Below are positions 12,191 through 25,343 of a DNA stretch of 64,000 bases, in pieces. Every line of letters starts with the position of its first letter. Position 1 is the stretch's first letter. This stretch comes from Triglochin maritima. Lineage: Eukaryota; Streptophyta; Magnoliopsida; Alismatales; Juncaginaceae. Location of the stretch: the NCBI GenBank assembly GCA_963682175.1, contig OY821774.1:45336201-45400200 (forward strand), in the 5' to 3' direction. The notes under the pieces were generated by a model, which did not search any database, had not been told where the DNA came from, and was given only the letters and a program-made list of their open reading frames with translations. Both the position numbers and the translations under genes were made by a program.

Positions 12191-12584
12191 GGCACTGAGA
12201 GTTCCGAGTTCTATTTGAATCACATCAGTAAAAATTGTCAAGTATTGGCCAATAAAAAACCAAGTTGAACTCGACATCACCCATGCTGAGTTCTACCAAA
12301 GTTGAACTCGGCATAACCAGTGCCGAGTTCTATCAAGTGTCACCTCCTAAGTGAATTTCAAGTGTTGGACAATAAAAACCAAAGTTGAACTCGACATCAC
12401 TAGTGCCGAGTTCTCAAAAGATGAACTCGGCACTGGTGATGCCGAGTTCTCTATGCACAAAAAAACAAAACCCGCCGCCGCCACGTGTCACCACGTGGTG
12501 GCAGCGGGTCTAGTTTGGAAATTACTTTTAATGGAGGTTTATTTTGGTACTTTTAAAAAAAAAATTTATTTTGAAAAATTTTGC
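12190..12584 (-). repeat. Right terminal inverted repeat of MULE-A
   Basis: Reverse complement of the left arm, including the CACGTGTCACCACGTGGTGG core and GAACTCGGC palindromes. The outermost bases AAAAATTTTGC abut the 9-bp duplication at 12585-12593. Confidence 0.9.
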
Positions 12585-12593
12585 TTGATTGTA

Positions 12594-15500
12594 TTATGAT
12601 GCATGGATTACCAGAAGGAATGCATATACCTCCATTGGCACTGACTTTCTTGTCAAACACTGTGTTGAGAGGGCTGTAGTTGAGAGAAGAGCAGTGAAGG
12701 GAATCTTTTGCTGACTCATGCAACCTTAACCCGACTACTGGTGAAAACAAATGTTTCTCAACCCTCTGGTTAAAAACACATTGTTACTCTTGTATTGTGT
12801 GGGAACCACATAAATCCCCGTTAGATTTCGAAATAAATAATGTTCTCAGATGGGTTCTCATTGTGTGTGTGTTTTTTTTTTTTTGCATATTGACCTAGCA
12901 AAGTGAGATAATGTTTAATTAAGAAGACCTCCAAACTAATCTGATATTTCCATTTGTTCTCACTCTATAGCTTGTTTTTCTTATGAGTTTAATGAAGAAG
13001 GATTAATTTGTGTGTTTCGTCGAGGTTTATTGGTGAAACTTCATAAAATTCGTACCAAGGACATGGATGATATAAGATTGTAGAAGCTATACAACCATTG
13101 CTTATTCAAACAATTAAAATTTTAATAAATTGAAGACATTCAAATTTGGACTCTGTCAAGTTGAATGATGATGAAATTATTTTGGGTGGCTTTAAATTTT
13201 CAGTATGTTTCAAATTATGAGATAAGAATGCATGTTATTTACTTTATAAAAGATAACCCTAAAGTGACTGAAATTAAGTGTCACGGTTGAAATGGACAAA
13301 GACCTCCTATGCCCCCATTTTTTTCCTATGGTAATAATGTTTGAGATCAATATATACACATTAAAACAAAAAATATCAAAAAACGAATAGCAGAGTTCAA
13401 TTCAATTCAATTCAATTCAAATATAGGTTCTTAACCACAATCTAGACTCGTAGCATACACAGCAGATTCTCAATTGCAAAAGCATATATAGGTCACATGG
13501 TTGTTTAGATATAGAATAGAGTTCATATTAATTAATAACCAAGATTCATACTTCTCAGATGGATTTGAAAAGAGATTAGTACTGTCGTAAATATAAATGA
13601 TGATCAGTGGAATCATCTCAAGCAAACAAAAATGAACAAAGATATAGGAGAGAATGCTAGAAAATTATCTTAATTTACTATAGGAACACATAACAAACCA
13701 CAATCTTATTTGTTTTTCTACAGAGAGGGGTGAAGATTACAATAATGTATCAACAGTTATAAGTTTTTGAGCATTAAAATGATTAATAAGTTAACAATGT
13801 TTTTACTTAAATAGCATGCTTTGGTGATTTTCTGTTTGTAGCCATGAAATATTCCTTATGTTAACTGTCTTGTATATGCTCAGTAATGTCCACTTTACAA
13901 CTATATGCAACTCGTAGCACAACATACCCCACCCCCACACTCTTATGCTTGTGCTAATTATAGCTCCTAGTGAAAACTAATGTAGTTCATTTGTAGTAAA
14001 TCCAAGCACCAAAATTCTGACAATAATGTTCTAGGTGTAGTATGAATAATAGGTTTGGAGGATTATCAAACAAGTAATTACGATGTCAAAAGTCACAAAA
14101 CCGAAATCAGGAAAAGAACTACTTCCTTATAACTTGTTCTTACCTTTCTCTTCTTCTTTTTTGTTGCAAAGCCTTAATTTTCTATGTTTTCCAATAATTA
14201 TTGTTATGAGTATTTCCTATCAAGTGTTAATTAAGTTCTCTCATGTATACCTCTCTTTATTCTCTATATCCTTTCTCGTACAAACTCTAATCTCAAACTG
14301 TAGCAATTTTTTTGGCTATAACAACCTTAAATTCCCTTGATGGTGCATGTCATGTATTTATCAAATTGCAAAAGAAAACAATCACGGGCTACATGTAACT
14401 TAATGAAGAGGAATTTGTCTATAACACAACCTTGAATTGGCAATTCGATACAGGTAGCAGCTAGTCCTATGAAATTAGGAAAGATAAATACAAGAGTAAA
14501 TAATTGCAATGGAATTGGAATATGTAGAATCCAAAGCAAAGCTAAAATCCAATAGAGAAAACTAACCCTAGATCCTAGCTAGGGGTATAGGACTATAGGC
14601 ATTAATTATTGGAACATGTCTGGGGGGCCAAACACACATTGATACGTCTCCATTTCGAATCGAAAGTAACCTTTGCGTGTGTTTTTTTGTGTGTTTTGAG
14701 GTTGGTAAAGTGGTCGGCGTGGTAACTCGATCGATTATCCGAAAATATAATTATGATGTTATGATTTGATATCAATCGAATCGAACCACATGTTATCTTG
14801 GAATAGTCAAAGTAGGAGTGAAATATCAACAACAACAAGAACAAAAATCAACGTTAATGGTATAACACAGTGAGTGCATTACAGCTAGCCCGAAACAATT
14901 ATGTTTTTTGACGTGGGATGCATATTCGAGTTCTACCTATAACAAAAATTAACTCATCGCATTATCTAAAAACTCTTTATGTTGAACACAAGATTAATTA
15001 AGCGACATAAAAAGCAACATTGTGAAACATGCGTTTCAACTTCCGACCAAGTTTATTAGTATTAGATGGTGATTGAAATTAGGGCGAACCCCGCTAAGTC
15101 CACCGTTAACTTGAAATCAAGTCAACCACCGATCCGACTCGCACCATCGAGCCAGTCCAACGAGCCCACTCCCCCCAAATTGACTCCTAAGTCCCAATCA
15201 ACCCTCCCACTCAAATCAACCCATTTCAACAGAATTTTATAGATGCTTCGAAGAAACGCGTGGCAATCTTGGCAAATTAGCCATTTCTGGATATTCAGGT
15301 TCCTATTTAGGAAGAAACATTTCTTTTCACGAGAGGTTACCGAATGCTATCCAGACTATTTATTATTTCAAACCTATAGCAGGTTGTATGGGTCTGGACG
15401 GTGAGCTTGCCCATCACAATCGTTTACGCAAGTGACTTTGATCCATCTCTCCGACCTCAAGATATCGTTGGTTGGGTAATGTAGCTTGTGGGCTTTACAA

Positions 15501-17400
15501 TTGAAGCGCTAGCAAATCAACAAAAGTTGGCATTCAAGAATTCAAGAATCAACATAGGGAAGGGTTTGGAAGTGGTGTAATGGTGGAAGGGTGGCGGTGG
15601 CTGTCAGGTGGGAGGGTTGATTGGGTTGGTGGTTCGGTGGTTGTTGGGTGAAACAGGTTGGTTTGGGTGGGAGGGTTGATTGGGACTTGGGAGTTAATTT
15701 GGGGGAAATGAGTGTGAGTCAGATAAGTGGTGACTTGATTTCGAGTTAACAGTGGACTTAACGGGGTCACTAATGGTGTCACGAAATGAGTTAATAGAGT
15801 TTCATAGATGTGCACCCAAGCAATTATCTAGATTTGTGGGTATTCTTGAGCAATATAAAATTAAACTAGCGTAAAAGTCCAATAAACAACTTTTAGAAGT
15901 ACAACCAAGTAAAAACCTCGATTTTTATTGGACGCCCTTTTTCATTAGATTAATAGTAAACTCTTATAACACGGTTAAATTAAAATTAATTAAACTTAAT
16001 CCTTTCAACTAATAATTGAGTGACACGAGATTAACGGTAATAAAGGAGTGGCATAAAGTTAAGAAAATCAAAAAAGCACATGATATTCTGGTTCAAGAAA
16101 GAACTTAACTTTCTCGCTTGATATTTAAATATTGCTAGACCATCTTCTCATACATGCATGACTTAGAAAACAAAATCACGACAGAGGCACTTTGTTGGGT
16201 GAAAAAAACCAACGTGTTGTTGTTGTTGGGGCAAGGTAACGTCGATGCTATCAAAGAGAATAATACTTCCGTGGGCTGGAATTCAATGAAACAATGATGA
16301 AAGTCGTGACCTTGTAAAAGAATCTTCCTAAATCTAAAGTCATCTGAGATAGCTAAATCAGGGATACATGTCAGTGACGTAAGTCGTGTCATTGGCTTTA
16401 GTTAAAACAGTGTAATCATGCTAAAAAAAATTAACAAAATCATGAATATCTTACCCTTTTTCACGTGTACCGCTGCTTGTGAATAGCTCTACTACATTGA
16501 AGAAATTAAGAATATTTATGTGGGTTAGAAGATGTTGGGTCCTTCTACTCGTTGCCGATTTTGAGTAAGATATTTATACTCTAATATGATATCATATGAG
16601 AACTAAAAAAACACAAGAGTGGATTGACACATCCACTCGAGTTGACACTGAGAAAAAAAATTAATCTCGATCACGTGCGGGAAGTATTAGAGAATAGTTT
16701 CATAAGAAGAATTTTAAGATATTCTTCTTGGTAATAGCAAAGATCCCTCAATTGATCATCGATTAATTTTGAATTGATTCCACACTTCAATGATGTACAA
16801 ACGGTGATAGTGTAAAACTTTAGATCCTGGGTCTGAACAATGGGCTCAACAAGTTCATTTAACATCATGACATATCCAAAATGAACTTCTAACGTGTCGA
16901 CACTATCTTGTAAATTATGCACCACCATACAGTCCATACTCCTAACTAATGAACCTTCGTTCGAAATATCAACGCACTATTAATCCAAGCGTTTATCTTC
17001 TTGCTTGGGTCATGATTAAGCTACTATTCCTTTATAGGACTTCCAATTTAGATTCATATCCTCACAAACACAATCTACTTCATTGGCAAAATTTTCATTA
17101 CACCGTATTAGTAGCAACAATGAAGCACAAGGTAAACGTTTTTCATTCTAACGTAGAAGCAAAAGTCTTAACTTTGTCTTACTCAGTTCTAGCGAACCGC
17201 ACTCACCAATTTAAAAAAAAAAATGTACCAAAAGACGCTTCATGTAGTAGGAATTATGTCAAGTAATGTAAACGTAAACTTGTAAGACACAGTTAAGTAA
17301 CCAATACCTACAACGAACACTCATTTACTTGGATAATAAGCCTCAAAATAGCAAAGCATAATATAATTATAAATACTGTAACTAATACTGACAACAAGAG
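12594..17400. other. Intergenic, no gene seen
   Basis: About 4.8 kb of AT-rich sequence with no supported gene on either strand. The only clear structure is the inverted repeat at 15085-15770, listed separately, and a short TTCAA tandem run near 13396-13420. The end of the stretch probably merges into the 3' untranslated region of the XBAT35-like gene. Confidence 0.55.
15085..15770. repeat. Long inverted repeat, foldback or MITE remnant
   Basis: The left arm 15085-15230 and right arm 15651-15770 are reverse complements with moderate divergence. Shared blocks include AAGTCCCAATCAACCCTCCC, TTGAAATCAAGTCA-like and CCCCGTTAAGTCCAC-like segments. About 420 bp separate the arms. The left arm holds an extra block of about 25 bp. 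No target duplication was recognised and no coding sequence lies within. Confidence 0.75.
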
Positions 17401-17607
17401 TAGATGCAAAGCAAAAAGAAGTCTGGACAAGCTCCCATCAACTCTTGATCCTCCATCTTCACTTGACTAATATTCAGTGGAGCCAGTAAAAGCAAAGCCG
17501 CTCACAGCAATCTAGTCGTCCACTGTGGATATCAAAGTTGTCAATGCAGCAGCAACGACGACGACTATTTAGATTACGACAAACTCCTGACCTCAGAGTT
17601 CTAATGC

Positions 17608-20600
17608 TTAAACGAAGTATAACTTAATGACCTGGTCTATATTCGCACGGCAAACAGGACATCCCCATTCCTTTTTCTTGATTTCATTCAAGCAAGGCAT
17701 GCATCCCGCCATGTGACCACATGGAATGCATGCTACCTCCACCGGCGCATCCAAACAAACAACGCATGTACCACGAGCATTGTAGTTCTTATTCTGCTGA
17801 GGAGTTCCATGTTTACTATCTGTGGCTGTCAAGCCAAGGTCAAGTGGGCTGGAGTCCACTTGTGGATAATGGATCCCAACATCGGCAAAAGCCTCATCAA
17901 TGATAGGAGGAGCGGAGGGAGCAGCAGTTGTTGTAGGTATCTGTTCAGCTGGTGGAACAGCGACTGCTGTGTGATTGTGGGCATCGTCATGGCCCTGGGA
18001 GGAGGTAGGTTGCTGGGTGTCATCACGACTTGGGATAGAGGTACTTGGTGTGAATCCTGGGACATCCCACCCATTGTAAGAGTCATTTTGTGGTTCATTT
18101 GCCCATTCATTCGCACTTCCTCCAGAACCAGAAGTTCTAGGCACCTCTGGAGGATACCAACTACTGTAGGTGGGGTCCTCTGTGTTAGCCCAACCATTTG
18201 CATCATTGCCTTGGGGTGTTGGTAATGCAGCTGGAGTTCTATAAGGCAATCCCTCAGCCACCGCCGACTGAATGGAGGCATTGATAGCCACTACTAGTTC
18301 GGCATCTTCGGTTGCAATAGTAAGTGCATTTGATTGGGTTGCAGCAGGTATAGATGGAGCACTGGAAACTACAGGTTGACCTTCTCGAGATAATGATATG
18401 GAAGGACTATGCTGCAAGACAAGAAGATTAAAAAAAAATATCAAATTTACTCTCAAATTGTTCTACTGAATTCTAAGTATGATATAATAGAATTGTAAAA
18501 AAAATATCTGGCAGCATCTTAAATTATAAAGTCGTTGTGACTGCCCAATATGTAGATAAATCGAGGAGAGAAAACACAAATGAACCAAATCACAAGAACA
18601 TTTTATGCAGCTGGACAATCTCTAGCCTAGTAGATGGAACCAACATTTTGAGAAGGATAAAAAAGGGGTATTCTATGTTTTCTTAGTCCTCTTGTGATCC
18701 CTAGTCCCCATGCTACTCTTGTGTCTTGGTCAATGCTTTTCCAAAGGAACAATGCATGGCTGATTAAAGGAAAACCAGATAAAACCCTAGAACCGTCATA
18801 AATACATAACATCACAGATTTATTAGCTACCCTAACTAATAAACCCAGGTTCAACACACACACGGGTTAAACCCAGTCAACGCCAGGTTGAAATATAAGC
18901 CAACAAATAATAATAAAATCCTTAGTGCGAGATCGAAGTGTGTCATGGATTGCAAACTCATCCTTCGTGGTGAACCACCTCTAGGTCCTCTACCGTGCAA
19001 TCTCATAAAGAATCCACGACATTAGCAATACATTTGTTCTAGTATTGTTTCTATCCGGAAATTCTCACATGTTTAGATTCCAGAAAGGTTAAAAATTGAA
19101 GGATGCAAAACATTATATGTTCCAAATAAATTAGCAGACCTGGAAATACTATAATTCACTCATACCACCATAAATTTGTGAAAACGGCACAGCTATAGAA
19201 GGCAACTCTGTCATAGAGTGGTTATGATCTTGAGGACACTTATTTAGATCCTAAATTTCTCTAGAAGGATCAGCTCATACAACAAAATTGTAACCCCAAG
19301 AAGTTTAATGACTAAGTAAAGGAAAATAGTAACTATGTATTCTTGCTTTCCTCTGTCATGATTCTCAAACTAATTTTAGGTGAGGCACAATTATATGGGC
19401 CTTTGAAAGTCGAGTGTATAAACTATAACTTGCCTGATTCAGCCCTTTGCACGCACCGTAGAATAATAGCAATTGCTGCTTGTTACCTTCGTCAGCAGAT
19501 AGGAACTTGTACCGTTTTCCTGGAAAAAGTATGAAGTACAAAAATTGAAGAGACCAAAACATCAATTGCTCAATTGCATTGACCACGCCTGATAAATTTG
19601 AAAGCCTGTACTCTGAGTTACTAACAATTCCAGCAAAATTTGAAGAGGCACAAGACTGGGGCATGACAATTAAGAATGATGATACTTGAAACCAAAATGC
19701 ATGTTTCATTTCATGTTTCCTCACAAAACTTAATTAGAAATCTAAACCCTACCTTGAAACTAGACTAGTCTCAGATGCTTAAAAATGAAAAAGAAAAAGG
19801 AAAAAAAACTTATATATGCACACAAAACTGCAAGAATTGAAATTACTACAACTCAAAACTTCAACCACATAAGCGATATTCAATTGTCACATTGACAAGG
19901 GCTTCTCCCGAAACCTATAACCTGTCCTAAAACTCAGTATTGTTTTACTTCATCACAGCAATAACCATTTCATGTTCTGGATAAGAAATTTGATAAATGA
20001 CCTTGTCCATAAAACATTAAAAAAAGCAGCCTACATCCAGTTGAGTTACAAAAACCATCTCATGTGGCAAGCCCACAAAACTTTTTCCATTTCCAAAACT
20101 CAACAAGAATTAATGACGGAATAAGATTTGGTTTGATGGTAACCCTTTCCAATTGCCACGTAATCATAAATGATAAAAATTATGTGCAGTATACTCTCAG
20201 AGACACCAAATCCCAATTAGATGGTTGATGAAGAACTTACAAGCATATTTCAGATTATGACTAAGATAACAAAAATAAGACACCAAATCCCAATTAGGAA
20301 ATCAACTAACCTGTTTTTGGTTACTTTGACAAAATGAAATAAATGCAGAGTAAACACTGTAAAAGTTGAAGATTATAAAATCACAGAAGTCTTACTGTTG
20401 CTCTTGTCAAAAACCACAACCACGGGATCTGGATGGTTAAAATTTGGCTCCTCAATATCAACCTTTGCAAGTGCAATGACAGTGAGCGGCTGAGATACCT
20501 ACAATGGACATGAAGGTCTGAAAATATCCACCAATGCAATAATTGCACCTCATCCAAAAAGGGGTCAATATTTATTTAATTTAAAAAGGGAAAAAATATG

Positions 20601-23130
20601 ACCATCAAAATGGCAAGCACCCGCCTGAAACTCATGTAGAGCCTGACCAAGTGCAAAGTGTAACCATTGAATCTACCCCATAATTGGGTCTTAAATTACT
20701 TAGTATAAGTTGTTGTAGTTGTGAACTTGTGTCTTTATATTTTGTGAACCCCATCATTTTTCTTGACTTAGTGATGTGTGAGAAGTATTGAGGTGTCACA
20801 ATCTCCCTTCAGGGGTATTTGATATTTTCGTCAAGGTATAGTTACAACTCTGGACTACGTATCAGCAATTGAAAATTTGGTCTCCCTCCAATTTAAACAG
20901 ACTTAGTTGCTACTTACCACAATCGTGGTTGTCTAGTTGTTTCTGGAACGATTTTGGGGCCAGATGAAAGACCTGAGAGAGAGCTTTTTTTCTTTGGATT
21001 GTTGGGCCAACTAATACATTTTGTAGAGCATCCTTGTTAAAGGGATTGATTTTCATAATTTTGAATTTAATATAAGCAAGCTATGCCATTGTCATACAGT
21101 CATACAATAGATGGCATAGAAAACGCCATTGTGTAGGGAAAAGATTAGATTGTAACAAAAATTATGTCAATTTATGTCTGAATTATGTCAATTTATGCAA
21201 AAAGTATTACCACATTACCAAAATTGTGTAACCGTATATATACGGTACAAAGATTTATGTCAAACTGATATGGTATTATTTGATGATTGATGCTTAAATA
21301 TTCAGTTAAAACACAGAAGTGATCTCTTCGGCAATACCTGCACTGTAGGGTATATGGCAAGTTCAAGCCTGGGAGGATTCCGTTGATCGCGTTGTAGTAC
21401 TACTGCCCAACTGCAGAATAGAACAGGAATTAAATCAATAGAGTTACAGAATCAGATTTTTTATACTCTGAAATTCAAATAACTGCACAAAGCAAAATTC
21501 TGGAATTCCTCAACCTAGGAATAGCAAAATGAATCTACAAAATGTGTGTGCAGGCATATTAAACGATAGTACCTACAAAGGGTACTCTTCAAGTATTTAC
21601 AAAGAAACTATAATGAGAAGGTCATGAAGAATAGGAGTACTAGGGAAAGAGGAATAAATTGTCTAAATCATTTTACCGTACATTTTTCTGGATATCCATT
21701 TTGGAGCTAGCGCTTCTAAAAAGCCCGGACCATAAAATTCCCTTAAATAGCCAGAGAAGAAGGAGATTTGACTCTAAAAGAAAGTCACAAGAAATGAGTG
21801 CCCTAAAAGGAATCAAAAACCAAAAGGAAATAAGTTTCTTTCTTGCCTCAATGGTGCGGACAATATTACAGTGTCCTTTTTCTCTGGCAAGATCTAGGGG
21901 AGTTTTACAGTCATCATTCGTTCTGAAGACATTTGCTGAAATATTTAATAAATATTTAGGAAGTTGTAATATTTTCTACAAGACCATAAGATCAAATCAG
22001 TACTTAAACATACTTCTAATGCATATTTCTACATAGTGTACAAAGCACTCTATCGAAACAAAACTGTGAGAAGCAAAAGGATGTATACCCCCATAAGAGA
22101 GAAGCAGCTTAACAGTTTGCTCAAGTCCTTTTTTTGCAGCATGATGCAAAGGAGTTCCAGCTTGACATCCTACGGACCATGGATATACAATATTACAATA
22201 AATACCATGCTATGAAATACTTGAATCAGATCATAAGTCATGGAAGACAGAACCACTTGTGTCTTTAACTGATACATTCTCTCTATCGAACAGAACCATA
22301 TTTGCCCAACTGCCTCTATACTAAACACCTACTACACAAAGTCAACTCAACTTCTATCCACGTATTTGAATTGCCAGAAGAAATGTAATGTTTTCATGGT
22401 AAAGTGTCATCTTAAGTATCTTTTTTACCTCTGTACATCCTCTTTTTCCTTACTACTTGGGACCATAACTGTTATACCTCAAAAATATTTATTGAAAGTA
22501 AGTCTCACACACAAGAATGTTGCTGGCGGCTGGTGGCTGGCACTATGACGATTCTGGTAAAGTTCATTACGAATTAAACTGGATGATAAGCAATGGTCAA
22601 CAGCATAAAATAAAAGACATTGGATAAGATAAGAAATCGAAAGTTGAGGGTAATCCTACCTCCTAAATCGCAAGTTCAGTATTCCAGCTAGAACTAAAAT
22701 CCACATTATCTAAACTCTGAAGGCACTAAACAACAATTTACCCTTTAATCGAGCTCTAAACCTCTCCTCGATAAACAAGTCAACCAAAAGCACCATCACA
22801 ACAAAACCGAAATTTCAAATTCAAAATCCAAACCAGGTCGGTAAGCGTCCACGTTCGCGCCAAGCTCAAGCAGCACGTGCGCCACGTTGATCGTGTCGAG
22901 CCTCAAGCACGCAGCGACGAGAGCCGTCTTCCCCTCCTTATCAACCCACTGCCACCACAAAACCCACGTCACATCAAAAAAATAACAAAAAACGAAACTT
23001 TTTTTTGTTTTTTGAGGGTTGGGGATACCTCGAGTCCGGCGCCTTGGATGCGGAGGGCCTTGACAGCGTCGATGTCGGAGGCGGCGGCGGCGAGGTGGAG
23101 TTCTTCTTCCTTGGATTGCTGGAGGCCCAT
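17608..23130 (-). CDS. XBAT35/XBOS34-like ankyrin-repeat RING-type E3 ubiquitin ligase
   Basis: Nine exons, in coding order: 23029-23130, 22834-22948, 22089-22169, 21847-21935, 21682-21773, 21338-21410, 20396-20498, 19434-19519, 17608-18411. They total 1545 nt (514 aa) and every junction keeps frame. The N-terminus MGLQQSKEEELHLAA is the family start; ankyrin repeats fill exons 1-4 (for example GTPLHHAAKKGLEQTVKLLL). Exon 9 holds a UIM-like helix (EDAELVVAINASIQSA) and a C-terminal C3HC4 RING (C463, C466, C478, H480, C484, C487, C498, C501). Such proteins pass ubiquitin from an E2 to substrates; Arabidopsis XBAT35 acts in ethylene and defence responses. Introns 4 and 8 use GC donors (GAG|GCAAGA and CAG|GCAAGT). 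Exon 8 begins with a basic RKRYK stretch. A MULE-B end lies about 180 bp upstream of the start codon. Confidence 0.93.
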
Positions 23131-23309
23131 TGGGGTCGTTAGGGTTTGGGGAGGCCGAGGCGAGAGGAGGGATTTTGGTGGTTGGGGTTTCGTGCAGGTG
23201 TGGTGAGGAGAGGTGAGACGGACATGAGAGCCAGCGGCGAGTAATAGTTGAAGGAGTCGTGGACACGAAGGAACGCTGAGTTTTTTTTTTTTTTTTTTTT
23301 TTTGTTGTT
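23131..23309 (-). promoter_or_regulatory. 5' flank of the XBAT35-like gene, with a 23-T run
   Basis: Only about 180 bp separate the start codon from the end of a MULE-B copy. The interval holds a 5' leader and a run of 23 T at 23281-23303. On the gene strand the run is poly(A), which may mark a spacer in the core promoter. No TATA box was assigned. Confidence 0.5.
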
Positions 23310-23446
23310 GCGAATTATTCATATTCGAAAACTACTTAAATCGTCCGTACGAATTATCATTTTGTCATTTCTACTTATATAACTCATCATTTTACTCTCA
23401 TTTCACCACTCTCTTTTCACATTCCTCTCATAATCATCGAAAAGAA

Positions 23447-25343
23447 TATCTCGGGGCCAAGAAATGAGTCAGCGGACGCCCCGACGTACTCGAATCTGGT
23501 AATATGTCTCATTTATTTTAAGTTTCAAAAAAAAGGATGGGGCGTCCGCCGGAGCCGCCCCACCCTATGGGGGGCTCCCGCGGGCGCCTGCCCCAAGTGG
23601 TGGGTGTCTCCGGCAGACGCTTTTTTTATAGAAATTATTATTATTAATTGATAATTAGTTAAAAATAATTAATATTTTTTTAATTTAGATGCTTAAATCC
23701 ACTTAACAACATTTTTATTTGTAAAATTTAAGTAATAATCATCGAGTTATCGTAGAAGAAGAGGAAAATTCATTCATCTACGTGTTGTACATGCCTACGA
23801 TGAGGATTCAACACATCGTCATCCATGTAGACGGAGTTATCTGTTTCGGTTAGGATGGAGAGAGATAGTTTACGTCGTCGTCAGACACGTGAGGATTCGT
23901 TCGACGATGATGAGGATTCAAATGAGGGGAGTGTGATGACGAGAATGACGATAGGGGTCGGTATGGGTTGGAGCCGCAGGAGGAGGAGAGGCAACAGTAT
24001 GGTGGAGGACGGTGTGACATGGTAGTTCTTCTTCTGCTGAGTGGGTCATTCGGAAGGGTAGAGGTGGTAGGTTTGTGACCGGTGATTCGAGTTCGTGCAC
24101 TGCAGACGCCCGAACTTAGAAGAAGAAGAGGGTTGAGGACGATTCTTGGATCGTGACTGGTGTGATGCCAGTGGTCCTTTAGATGGCAGCGTCATTCCGA
24201 GTTTCGGAGGCCACATCGCCAGACGTATTTGGGAGGATGAGGATTGGAAGGTCCTGAAGTGTCATAATCGGCACAGAGCATGTACTACATTGCAGGCTTG
24301 GCGTTCAGTTATGAGTGATGATATGACGGTTACCATTACTGATAGCGGATTGGGTAACTTACGTTACAACATGTTCTCCTGTCTTGACATGTCGTTGATT
24401 TCGACCTTTGTGGAGTTGTGGTAGCCTAACACCAACTCTTTCCACTTACCTTTCGGAGAGATGATGATCATGTTGCACGACGTCTTCCAGATTCTGAGCA
24501 TTCCTGTTGAGGGTCACATGGTCAGTGCTCAGGCATCGACGCCTTAGCTGAAGAGTTATGTAGCAGAGTTTCTCAGGGTCAGGGTGGATGATCTTGGGAG
24601 GGATAGCTCATTTTGGAGTGACGGTGGTGTTAGCATTGACATCGTGGACGACTGTTGCAGACGGGGACGACCACCACGGACTGACAATACGTAGTTGTCT
24701 GCCTACCTCTTCTTATTGCTCGGTTGCGTCTTGTTTGTCGACAATAGCGGTTGCAGAGTCAGACCACGCGACCTATTGGAGGCTAGGGACACAGATATCA
24801 TTGGTCAGTACTCATGGGAGTCGACGACGTTGGCATATCTGTATCACCAGTTGGGGATAGCGAGTCGTGCTTATTATTCTGGTATTGCGGGTTGTCTTAC
24901 GTTGTTGCAGGCTTGGATATATGAGTATTTTCCTCCTTTCCACATGCATCGGGAGTGGAAGATCATAGAGTCGGGTCATCCTCGTTCGCGTATGTGGGCT
25001 GTCCGGACCGAGGATAATAGCGAGGGACGAGTCCATTCCATTCGTAGACGGCTAGATCAGATGACTACATCGTAGGTATAAAACTATATATCATTCACGT
25101 TTATTTAATTTTTGTTTTTATTATTAATAACGTGTAAACGTTTAGGTGGAGTGGTTGCCCTATGATCCTGAGTCTGCTGCAGCTGTGCCAATGACAGTAT
25201 TTATTGGTGTTATTCGTTATCGAGATATCATGGAGCCTTATTTGCCTGATCGCGTCTTGCGTCAATTAGGGTACATTCAGGTGATCATGGTTGACATTCC
25301 GACGCCAGAGCATGCAGTGTGGTGTGCGATTGCGATGATGTAG
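23447..25343 (+). pseudogene. Plant-mobile-domain gene of MULE-B copy 1, decayed
   Basis: Exon 1 (about 23447-23498) matches exon 1 of the accessory gene in MULE-B copy 2 (ESADAPTYSNL here, EPADTLDYSHL there), but its ATG has become ATA. Exon 2 (about 23850-24100) shares a LRRRQT...SFDDDED motif with copy 2. From 24160 a PMD core is readable: FVELW, a TGA, then PNTNSFHLPFGEMMIML. Farther on are YLYHQLG, AGCLTLLQAWIYEYFPPF and, to 25343, EWLPYDPESAA and PDRVLRQLGYIQ. Several stops and shifts interrupt it. The first intron contains a GC-rich palindromic block (23540-23620). PMD proteins such as MAIN act in silencing and genome stability in the nucleus; this copy is dead. Confidence 0.82.

Larger units (their letters stand above)
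7713..12584 (-). mobile_element. Complete Mutator-like element (MULE-A) with 9-bp target duplication
   Basis: The 9-mer TTGATTGTA occurs at 7704-7712 and again at 12585-12593, directly outside long terminal inverted repeats. The left terminus begins GGAAAAAATTTCAAAATAA and the right terminus on the other strand GCAAAATTTTTCAAAATAAA. The inverted repeats are about 350-400 bp (7713-8070 and 12190-12584) and include GCTGCCACCACGTGGTGACA. A 9-bp duplication with long inverted repeats is the signature of Mutator-superfamily insertion. It carries two minus-strand genes, a transposase (8395-9711) and a plant-mobile-domain gene (10624-11399), both broken. The intact duplication suggests a fairly recent insertion; the gene lesions suggest it was mobilised in trans or has decayed since. 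Confidence 0.93.

Noticed and set aside
15549..15815. Pro/Thr-rich 88-aa minus-strand frame
   Set aside because: It is the inside of one arm of the inverted repeat and low in complexity.
16671..16937. Minus-strand 88-aa open frame with protein-like composition
   Set aside because: No recognisable family, no neighbouring exons in phase, and no splice context; could be a relic exon but cannot be supported.
23281..23303. 23-T run upstream of the XBAT35-like gene as a possible poly(A) tail of a retroposed copy
   Set aside because: The gene has eight introns, so it is not retroposed, and no retroelement body adjoins the run.
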